In this document: piece after piece, positions 7,436-14,080 of the stretch | How positions within the stretch are numbered: position 1 is the first letter of the stretch | Layout: every line of letters begins with the position of its first letter | Assembly: GCA_020629815.1 (NCBI GenBank) | Contig: JAHDCN010000023.1 | Coordinates: 1-20,853, forward strand | Reading direction: 5' to 3' | Source of the DNA: Verrucomicrobiota bacterium | GTDB taxonomy: Bacteria; Verrucomicrobiota; Verrucomicrobiia; Verrucomicrobiales; DEV007 | DNA length: 20,853 nucleotides | The notes under the pieces: model-generated | Databases searched by the model: none | What the model was told of the DNA's origin: nothing | What the model saw: only the letters and a program-made list of their open reading frames with translations | Program-made: the position numbers and the translations under genes

Positions 7436-9250
7436 TCAGTTTCCAAGCGGGACACGGAATGCTTCCAGCCAAGAGTGGCGAATCAAGAACGGGGCGAGAT
7501 CTTCCAGGTTGTCCTCCTGAGTCAGCTTCAGGTAGCGGGTGGTGTTCGTATTGGAAACATGAATACTGTTATCCGTCCGAATACCGCCTTTGATCGTCAG
7601 CACGCCTTGAACATTGGAAAGGTTCCAATCTGCAATCGTGCCTTGAAGTTCACAGATCATACGCCACGAAGGTGAGGAAATTGTTGTTCCATCCAACTCG
7701 GAAAACTGGAAAACTGTCCGCGCATTGGGCGAGGTTACCGGAATGCCGGCTTCATCGATAATGCCGGCATTGTCGAGAACGTTCTTGTTGGCTATTGCCA
7801 GTACAATTCGACGGTCATTAAAGCCCTGAAAATTGATCTGCTGGAGCTTTACGTTCAGGTCATTGTTCAGAACAATGAGTCTTGGCTCTAGGTTTTCATC
7901 ATCCTCAGCTGAAGAGCTGGTTGGGTGCCCCTTGATTGTCAGTGACGTGAAGTTCGTAAGGAGAAGGTTCGGCAGAAGCGGATCACGAAGATCCAGGGTG
8001 AAGTCACCTGCACCGTTCGAGATCAGATAGGTTCCAAGGCCGGCGTTATAGATTTCCTGAGTCCCATCCGGAAAGGTGTTTTCATATGCTTCGCTATTCA
8101 GAAGTGAGTTAACGTCATCGGCCAGAGGCAAGTTGGCGTTTGTTACGTTCAGGAGATTAACCAAAGATAATGCAGGCGTGCGGTTGAGTAATGCCGTCAT
8201 TACATCCGAAGAAAGAGGCGATGCATCGATTAATGTCTGCTCAAGAACGGTATCTGAAATGTTCGTATCATTAATATCGGTGATTAATGATCCATCGGCA
8301 GGTGATGCAGCAATCGTGTCTGGACCACTGCCAAGAGCCTTGGGGACTGCCCCTTGATAGGCATAGACAGTTGCGTTGATGGATGCGTAGTCGCCAATGT
8401 TGGCAAGGCGGTGCGCATATGAGTTCTGCTGCTCGACACCGCCACCCAGAGATGAAGGAACCGAAGAAACGAGCGTTGCGTAGCCTTGCAGGTGAAGGTC
8501 CGCCGGAATGGGAGTGGCGCTGCCTGCCAAAGACGTATTGACCGTGCCTGTGGAGGTTGGGCTGACGGGAAAGTTCTGTGGGGCAAGCGGAGTGCCGCCT
8601 GCAGGGTGACTCAATGTCATTCCTGAAACAGAAAGTTCAGGAAAATAGAATTCCTCCGCTTTGATGGCACTCAGGTTGTTTTGCACTGAGGTCGGCCAAA
8701 GAACAGCTCGACCGTGAACATGCACTTCCCCGGTTACTGTCGGAGCTTCTCCACTGCTGAAAACCGCATCAATCGAGTTATGTATAGTCAGCAGGTCACC
8801 ATAGGCCATGGGGTTGGCACTTTTCAGTTGGTAATTCCAATTGAAAGCGGTATCGCCATCACTAACTGAAACCGCCAATTCTTCCGAGAAAGCCCGGAAA
8901 GGTTGACTGCCGATTTTTTGCGTTCGTGTTGCAGCGGTTTCGACCAATGGATTTGTACTCGCACCGAGCTGAGCGAATCCCATGTCGTTTGCTAAGGTGA
9001 CAGACCGGGCGTTGTCCGCCCCAATAAGGCGGCGTCGGAAAGCCATGTCTTTTGCAACGATCTTACTGTTTCGATAACGAACCAGTCTTTCCGTAGCGAC
9101 AATGCCTTGCTCAGCAACGTGGCCACGGGCGTCCAAAAGGGAAACCCAGGCTGCAACACCGATCGTTCCGAGACCGGCGAGGACGAGGCAAACTACAAGT
9201 ATACTACCTCTGGAGTTTTGAAGTTTGGAAAATTTCTTGGAGAGTTTCAT
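7436..9250 (-). CDS. PilX-like minor pilin component with an unusually large passenger domain
   Basis: A 604-residue protein starting from the ATG at 9250, 21 bases after the PilW-like gene; an ATG at 9265 would overlap that gene. The N-terminus RGSILVVCLVLAGLGTIGVAAW (residues 14-36) matches PilX-type proteins, in which a basic Arg-Gly precedes a hydrophobic helix without Glu at position 5. The remaining 560 residues are rich in Ser, Thr, Asn and Leu, with many short beta-strand stretches such as GEVHVHGRAVLWP and, late in the protein, LTIKG and LNVKLQQINFQGF, suggesting an elongated beta fold. Typical PilX proteins are about 200 residues. The length and position between PilW-like and PilV-like proteins suggest a tip-complex or adhesive role. 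No known enzyme motif is visible. Confidence 0.72.
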   Translation of the reverse strand: MKLSKKFSKLQNSRGSILVVCLVLAGLGTIGVAAWVSLLDARGHVAEQGIVATERLVRYRNSKIVAKDMAFRRRLIGADNARSVTLANDMGFAQLGASTNPLVETAATRTQKIGSQPFRAFSEELAVSVSDGDTAFNWNYQLKSANPMAYGDLLTIHNSIDAVFSSGEAPTVTGEVHVHGRAVLWPTSVQNNLSAIKAEEFYFPELSVSGMTLSHPAGGTPLAPQNFPVSPTSTGTVNTSLAGSATPIPADLHLQGYATLVSSVPSSLGGGVEQQNSYAHRLANIGDYASINATVYAYQGAVPKALGSGPDTIAASPADGSLITDINDTNISDTVLEQTLIDASPLSSDVMTALLNRTPALSLVNLLNVTNANLPLADDVNSLLNSEAYENTFPDGTQEIYNAGLGTYLISNGAGDFTLDLRDPLLPNLLLTNFTSLTIKGHPTSSSAEDDENLEPRLIVLNNDLNVKLQQINFQGFNDRRIVLAIANKNVLDNAGIIDEAGIPVTSPNARTVFQFSELDGTTISSPSWRMICELQGTIADWNLSNVQGVLTIKGGIRTDNSIHVSNTNTTRYLKLTQEDNLEDLAPFLIRHSWLEAFRVPLGN

Positions 9251-9271
9251 GTTGGTGTGGGTCAAAGGGGG

Positions 9272-10210
9272 CTACAAAGCAGGGAACATGGGTAGAGCCA
9301 ACATCAGGCTCGATTTCATACTTTGTTGAGAGTAGGCAAAAACGGCTGGTGCAGTAACCGGGGCCAGGCCGGGATCCAGAATCGGCAGGGGATTGATCGT
9401 TGGATCTGGCAGCCACAGAAGGTAGAAAGGTCCTTTTGTCCCAATTTTAAAACGTTCGATACTGTTGGTCTCGGTGACTCCCTTTCTGTTCACATGTTCG
9501 AACGCGACGAATTGTGGGCCCGGCAGGTTGTTTGTTCCGAGAATTCCCTCATAGAAAACGTCGTAGTACTGGGTCAGGGTATTATTCTTGTAGCGCCTCA
9601 CTGATGCATAGAGCCCCTGCGGTGTTGTGGTAGTGACGAAATCAATATCGTAAACCGCATGCAAAGACATCAGAGTGTCACTGCTATTCGGCGCGACCAT
9701 AAACACCGTCATGTTCATCGTCGTATTGGGTGGGACATTCCTGATCGCTGTGGAAAAAACCGAAGCAGCAGCCGGGACCTGTTGAATCAGAAACTGACGA
9801 AACGCTTCCGGTGTATCCAGAGCGGGTTTCGTTGAGGTATCACTACTACCGGGGCCAAACGGAATTGTGCCCTGACGAACCGGATTGAACTGAGAGCGCG
9901 GGAGGCAGTAGACGGCGCTGGACATTTCAGCATCGTCCTGCATTTGCTGCCTCATAACCTGAGCAAACCCGAGCTTTCCGTAGTTGGGAGCAGTATAGAC
10001 CCTTCGTGATGTAGCATTCTCCCCATAGAAATCGGCGTTAGCAGAACCTATGGTGACCGTTGTCAGGTTGGTTAGTCGCTTGGAATTCTGGGAAATGCTA
10101 TAGAAGACCATTGTCGCGGCGCCGAGAAAGATCGCGCTCATCGAAATGGCAACCAGCATTTCAACAAAAGTCCAGGCTCCTACCTGGGTATGTTTCGTAG
10201 TGTGTTTCAT
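9272..10210 (-). CDS. PilW/GspJ-like minor prepilin with Trp at mature position 1
   Basis: A 312-residue prepilin-like protein. The leader MKHTTKHTQVGA is followed by WTFVEMLVAISMSAIFLGAA, with Ala at -1, Trp at +1 and E5 at residue 17. The helix is followed by a long, mostly beta C-terminal domain with many Asn, Thr and Pro residues, ending in a Leu/Met-rich segment SSLMLALPMFPAL. The size is close to PilW-type proteins. It lies 29 bases after the PilP-like gene and 21 bases before the PilX-like gene. Trp at the mature N-terminus is unusual for this family. Processing by the prepilin peptidase is assumed rather than shown. Confidence 0.8.
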   Translation of the reverse strand: MKHTTKHTQVGAWTFVEMLVAISMSAIFLGAATMVFYSISQNSKRLTNLTTVTIGSANADFYGENATSRRVYTAPNYGKLGFAQVMRQQMQDDAEMSSAVYCLPRSQFNPVRQGTIPFGPGSSDTSTKPALDTPEAFRQFLIQQVPAAASVFSTAIRNVPPNTTMNMTVFMVAPNSSDTLMSLHAVYDIDFVTTTTPQGLYASVRRYKNNTLTQYYDVFYEGILGTNNLPGPQFVAFEHVNRKGVTETNSIERFKIGTKGPFYLLWLPDPTINPLPILDPGLAPVTAPAVFAYSQQSMKSSLMLALPMFPAL

Positions 10211-10239
10211 CGAGTTGAAGGGGAGGGGGCTTTTATTGG

Positions 10240-10887
10240 CTAGCGGTAGTCGCGAGAATCCGGGTCATCCGCAGCGTAGCGGGCATTGGCTTGAGGCCGA
10301 TCGGGCCGAAGTCGCATCACTCCATATTTCGGAGTGGGCTTTTTCTTGCTGTCATCGGCACTGGCAGTGTTCTGACCGCTCAATTGGTAAGTGATCTTGG
10401 GTGTCAGATCGTAGCCAATTTGCATAGTCTTACCTGTGAGTTCGCTTGTCTCTACATCCATCCAGCCGAAGGTAATGGTGTTCTTGGTGATCTCAGTAAC
10501 CCGAAGGTTTTCTGTTTGATTTTCCAGTAGTTGAGGAAGAACGCGGCCATTTTGGAGAGTGATGTCTCCCATTTGTAGCTTCAGGTCTCCATTTGGGCCG
10601 CGGCTCGAACCGGAAACGGCCAGGCCCTGTAGAACCTTGCGAATCCGGGCTTCTTCAGAGTCAGCACCGATCTCTGTGACCGGATTCTGATCCTCAGTCC
10701 GCCTTGCATACGGATTGCGTTCGGTAACTTTCAAAGAAAGAGGGCGTTTGCTTTCCGGTTGAATCTGAATCTGACGAATGATCTGACGCTGTGGTGCGGC
10801 AGCTCCACCTGCAGGAACCGCAGGAGTCTGTGCTCCAGCAAAACTGGCAGTCAGAATGAAAAGGAGTGAAAGGGCAATAGCTTTCAT
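10240..10887 (-). CDS. PilP/GspC-like periplasmic alignment protein, without a lipobox
   Basis: A 215-residue protein with a Sec signal peptide (residues 1-19, MKAIALSLLFILTASFAGA) but no lipobox Cys. Mature residues 20-56 are Pro/Gln-rich. An RNPY segment (57-60) and R-I-R-K-V-L-Q-G-L-A-V-S-G (81-93) resemble the start of the PilP/GspC homology region, followed by beta strands (GDLKLQMGDITLQNGRVLPQ and NLRVTEITKNTITFGW). The C-terminal 45 residues are charged and probably disordered. The gene follows PilO-like and precedes the minor pilins, the place where pilP is expected. Canonical PilP is an inner-membrane lipoprotein bridging PilN/PilO to the secretin; this one would need another anchor. 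Similarity is weak, so the name rests on gene order and domain pattern. Confidence 0.62.
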   Translation of the reverse strand: MKAIALSLLFILTASFAGAQTPAVPAGGAAAPQRQIIRQIQIQPESKRPLSLKVTERNPYARRTEDQNPVTEIGADSEEARIRKVLQGLAVSGSSRGPNGDLKLQMGDITLQNGRVLPQLLENQTENLRVTEITKNTITFGWMDVETSELTGKTMQIGYDLTPKITYQLSGQNTASADDSKKKPTPKYGVMRLRPDRPQANARYAADDPDSRDYR

Positions 10888-10914
10888 GTGTTGGACTTAG
10901 ATAGGTAAAATGGG

Positions 10915-11487
10915 TTACTTGGTGGCCTTTGGTTTGGGCTGTGCAGTCGGGATACTTCGGACGATCGGCACCTGAATCTGCATTTCGAGATGAACATCAT
11001 TCCCGCGATCGCCGCGGGTGATTTTGCAGTGAGCAATTTGGCAGGCAGGAATCTGCTCCTCCAGCTTGCCCAGCCAGTTCATCACTTTCGAATACTCGTC
11101 TTCGACAATCAGATCGGCTCGAAGTGAGTGACTGATGAATCCGTTGCCCTCGATCTTGGAGGCTTTGAATTTCTGTGAAAGAACGAAAACGTCACCTTCG
11201 CGAATTACTTCGGCAATACGTTGTTCGCCGTCGCCTGTGTTACGAAATGATTCGAAGTGAGGGAGCCACTGGTCGTAACTGTCCCGCAATTGGGACGTTT
11301 TTGCTGACAGACTCTGAAGTTGAATTTCAGCAAACTTGCGCTGGCGCTCTGCTGTTTCAGCCTCTGTTCTGGCGGTTTCACCATCCTGTTTGGCTTTGAC
11401 AGCGATACCACGCACTTTATTCACTCCGAATCCCATCAGAAAGACGATCAGTCCGATGACGAGGCATGCTAATTTATGGTTACTCAT
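10915..11487 (-). CDS. PilO-like inner-membrane alignment protein
   Basis: A 190-residue bitopic membrane protein with a short cytoplasmic tail (MSNHK), one transmembrane helix (about residues 5-23), a predicted coiled coil (about 25-70, rich in Glu, Ala, Gln and Arg) and a small alpha/beta domain (about 85-178) with alternating strands such as SLRADLIVEDEY and VHLEMQIQVPIV. This architecture is that of PilO/GspM. It follows the PilN-like gene by 21 bases. This spacer is the only short one in the operon that is not strongly G-poor (4 of 21), but it still lacks a Shine-Dalgarno core. The C-terminal tail is Pro/Lys-rich. The family assignment is by architecture and order, not by clear sequence identity. 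Confidence 0.66.
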   Translation of the reverse strand: MSNHKLACLVIGLIVFLMGFGVNKVRGIAVKAKQDGETARTEAETAERQRKFAEIQLQSLSAKTSQLRDSYDQWLPHFESFRNTGDGEQRIAEVIREGDVFVLSQKFKASKIEGNGFISHSLRADLIVEDEYSKVMNWLGKLEEQIPACQIAHCKITRGDRGNDVHLEMQIQVPIVRSIPTAQPKPKATK

Positions 11488-11508
11488 TTTCTCTGATAAT
11501 CTTATTAC

Positions 11509-12060
11509 CTAGTTCTTTTCGTTGTAGATAAGGGTAGCCTGAAAATCGATGGCATTCTTTCCCTTTACTTCCTGAGCGGAGTAGGTTTGGTAGTTTAGAG
11601 CGTAGATAGAATCTAAGGTGGCCTGCACTTGCTGGCTGCCGCCGCCATTTACCTTCAATTCCATAAAAGTATGTGCTGGTATTTCCGGGTTACGATTGAG
11701 AGACAGTTCGGCAATCGTTGAGTTCTTAGCCATACTTCGGGCAATCGCCACGGTGATTGGCTGCAAAGGACGTGACCCTTCAAGCCATTGTGCGAGCTGG
11801 TTTGCACGAGTGGAGATTTCTCGAATCTTTAGATCCTGTTGCTGGATGCGCTGGGTTTCCCCCGTAGCATTAGTTGCGCGGTTCTTCATTACTTCAGCAG
11901 ATGACTTGTAGGCCTTGAATGAGAAGTAAAAATAGAGGCTCAGTAGAATTGAAAGAACCGTTCCGATATAAAAAGCGATCGGAACCAGCTTCAAGATTGA
12001 CGGAAGACCGCCGGAAACATTCTGCCGGTCGTTCTTCAGATCATGTATAATGATTTCCAT
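11509..12060 (-). CDS. PilN-like inner-membrane alignment protein
   Basis: A 183-residue bitopic membrane protein: cytoplasmic tail 1-25 (MEIIIHDLKNDRQ...), transmembrane helix at about 26-48, coiled coil at about 49-92 and a periplasmic alpha/beta domain at about 97-183 ending in the strand IDFQATLIYNEK. This is the layout of PilN/GspL C-terminal regions. In classical systems the PilN tail carries an I-N-L-L-P motif that docks into PilM; that motif is absent here, although the short strand EIIIHDL could play the same role with the PilM-like protein encoded just upstream. Spacing is 24 bases from the PilM-like gene and 21 bases to the PilO-like gene. Confidence 0.66.
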   Translation of the reverse strand: MEIIIHDLKNDRQNVSGGLPSILKLVPIAFYIGTVLSILLSLYFYFSFKAYKSSAEVMKNRATNATGETQRIQQQDLKIREISTRANQLAQWLEGSRPLQPITVAIARSMAKNSTIAELSLNRNPEIPAHTFMELKVNGGGSQQVQATLDSIYALNYQTYSAQEVKGKNAIDFQATLIYNEKN

Positions 12061-12084
12061 AGAATGAGGTGGTAGATACGTTGA

Positions 12085-12951
12085 TTAGTTTTTAGCGAGA
12101 ATATTCCAGAGGTTATTGTCCTCCGTCACATCGGTTACGTGGAGACTTCCAAACATGGAAAGGATGGCTTTACCGTGTGGAGATTGAGCTGTGTCACCCA
12201 TGAAGAGAACTCTTGTAGTTGGCTCGGCTCCCTCAATGAAAGGGCGAACCATCATTGCCAGGGCTGCCTCGTCGTCGATGGGTAAACCGCTACGGCAGCG
12301 CAGCTCTTTCCATTGGCCTGCCTTCTGTTTCAGAACGCAGAGAGAACCGTGTGACCAGGTGATTACGATTAGATCCTGATTCTTGAATGAGTCATCGTGT
12401 GAGATTCGATTCAGCAAGTGAGAAGTCATGCCAAACAACCCAACGCAGATTCGAGCGGCAGTCAGATTGTGAGCCTTCAGTTCCTCTTCGATCTGCTTGA
12501 TCATTGAGTCATCGCAGGCCATCAGCAGACTGGCACTGGTTTCCAGATTGTGGTGCATCGCGTATCGCTTGCTTCGATCGTACTTGGTGCCAAGGATTGC
12601 CTTGGGACTGATACGAATCTCGTCTTCCCATCCTTTCTTTCGGGAAAGGTTATGCTCGAGATTGATGATGAAGCGATTGTTCAGCGAAACTTGAACCCAG
12701 CCGTCTTCGGTATTGTTCTTCCAGTCATCACCCATTTGGGAAATGATGGTAGGAAACTCACCCTCTGCTTCGTCGACCTGGGAAACATTTCCCTTTTTGT
12801 CGAGGTATGCCCATGAGCAGTGGCCTTTGTTGATGTTAATGATCACAGACTTTCTTTTCGGAAAACGCTGCGGCCATGAGAAGTTCGGATTGTCTGCCTC
12901 CGGACGAAACGCAGCGAACGAGAGCACTTCTTTGATGTCTTTGAATTCCAT
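12085..12951 (-). CDS. PilM-like cytoplasmic protein, highly divergent
   Basis: A 288-residue soluble protein without signal peptide or membrane segment, encoded directly before PilN- and PilO-like proteins, where the actin-like ATPase PilM is expected. The segment KSVIININKGHCSWAYLDKKGNV (34-56) resembles the first strand-turn-strand of the ASKHA fold, DLIVITWSHGSLCVLKQKAG (193-212) resembles the second phosphate-binding hairpin, and RVLFMGDTAQ (247-256) resembles the adenosine-side strand. However, the usual Asp and Gly residues of the phosphate loops are largely missing, and the protein is shorter than PilM (about 350 residues). It may be a degenerate PilM that no longer hydrolyses ATP. 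Confidence is high that it is a real gene and moderate for the PilM relationship. Confidence 0.6.
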   Translation of the reverse strand: MEFKDIKEVLSFAAFRPEADNPNFSWPQRFPKRKSVIININKGHCSWAYLDKKGNVSQVDEAEGEFPTIISQMGDDWKNNTEDGWVQVSLNNRFIINLEHNLSRKKGWEDEIRISPKAILGTKYDRSKRYAMHHNLETSASLLMACDDSMIKQIEEELKAHNLTAARICVGLFGMTSHLLNRISHDDSFKNQDLIVITWSHGSLCVLKQKAGQWKELRCRSGLPIDDEAALAMMVRPFIEGAEPTTRVLFMGDTAQSPHGKAILSMFGSLHVTDVTEDNNLWNILAKN

Positions 12952-12972
12952 TTCGGTTGATAGATGGGTTGC

Positions 12973-14055
12973 TTATTGCGTTGCGGTGACTGTTTGATTA
13001 GCAGCAGGTTGAATGACTTGTTGTTTATGCAGATACTCTGCTACTTCGTATTCGGAGTAGCCGGTTTGTGTTTCCTTGGAGGGAGTGAAACCTTCAATCT
13101 GACGAGCACGAATACTGTGCTCGAAATTCATCATGCCCTTGCTGGTGCCGGTCTCGAGCTCATGGTCGAGACGCTTAAAGTCACCACGGCGAATCATCCC
13201 GGTTACGGAATCGTAGGGGAACATGATCTCGTGAATCGGGAATCGGCGCTTCTTCTTCTCATCGAATAGAAGTTGCTGACAGAGAATCATCTTCATCGAG
13301 TCGGCGAAAGAAAGCATGGCGTTCTCCAGCCGTTCACTGGGAACCATCTTCAAATATCGTTGCACAGTTTGTGCAGCAGAGGATGTGTGCATGGTTGCGA
13401 TGACAACGTGACCGGTTTCTGCAGCCTGAAGGGCGATCTCGGCTGTTTCGCCATCCCGAATCTCACCAACCATGATCACATCAGGTGCCTGACGCAAAGA
13501 TGCCCGGAGTGACTGTCCAAAATCTAACTCATCCGAACCCATCTCCCGTTGCGTGATAAGGGAGGCTAAGTTGGTTGGGAGAATATATTCGATCGGATCC
13601 TCAAATGTAATGATGTGCTCACGCCGCCGTTCTGCCCGCGCCTTAATCATGGAGGCAATGGTGGTAGATTTACCCGATCCGGTAGCACCACAGACGAGAA
13701 ACAAGCCGTTTTCGGCCTCAAGATAGGCCTTGAGAGCCTGCATTGGCAGATTGATTTGATTTGGATCAGGGATCTGGTTAGGGAGTAGACGCATCACCCA
13801 GCGAAGTCGTCCCCGGGTTACCAGTTTGTTGACACGGAAGCGGAGTCGGCCCAGCTGATGGGCGTAATCTTCACAACCTGGTTTTACCTCCAGCGCTGCT
13901 TCGGGTCGATAGACAAAGGAGTCAATGATCATGTCTCCATTGTGCCGATAAACCAATTGCTCAAAGGGGGTGATGTAAAAGTCACTGATATTGAACTCAT
14001 GCGCGAGATGCATGATTCGATTTCCAAGCGCGTGTCTTTCGTTAAGGTCTTGCAT
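12973..14055 (-). CDS. pilT: PilT-family type IV pilus retraction ATPase
   Basis: A 360-residue cytoplasmic ATPase that powers pilus retraction. The start at the ATG at 14055 avoids the 92-base overlap with the upstream prepilin gene that the longer frame (14172) would need. Numbered from that start: Walker A GATGSGKST (123-131), Asp box IITFEDPIEY (148-157), Walker B DVIMVGEIRD (192-201) and His box TGHVVIATMHTSS (214-226). The tetracysteine motif of PilB is absent, and the length fits PilT. The C-terminal A-I-R-N-L-I-R-E retraction motif corresponds to SVTGMIRR, so it is only partly conserved. The first 90 residues form a shortened PAS-like domain. The last 30 residues are extra relative to many PilT proteins. 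Confidence 0.92.
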   Translation of the reverse strand: MQDLNERHALGNRIMHLAHEFNISDFYITPFEQLVYRHNGDMIIDSFVYRPEAALEVKPGCEDYAHQLGRLRFRVNKLVTRGRLRWVMRLLPNQIPDPNQINLPMQALKAYLEAENGLFLVCGATGSGKSTTIASMIKARAERRREHIITFEDPIEYILPTNLASLITQREMGSDELDFGQSLRASLRQAPDVIMVGEIRDGETAEIALQAAETGHVVIATMHTSSAAQTVQRYLKMVPSERLENAMLSFADSMKMILCQQLLFDEKKKRRFPIHEIMFPYDSVTGMIRRGDFKRLDHELETGTSKGMMNFEHSIRARQIEGFTPSKETQTGYSEYEVAEYLHKQQVIQPAANQTVTATQ

Positions 14056-14080
14056 AGTAGGTGAAGAGAGAATGGAAGAA

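Noticed and set aside
7417..7455. N-terminal extension of the PilV-like pilin from 7455
   Set aside because: It overlaps the upstream gene and lengthens the prepilin leader beyond the normal range; the ATG at 7416 fits.
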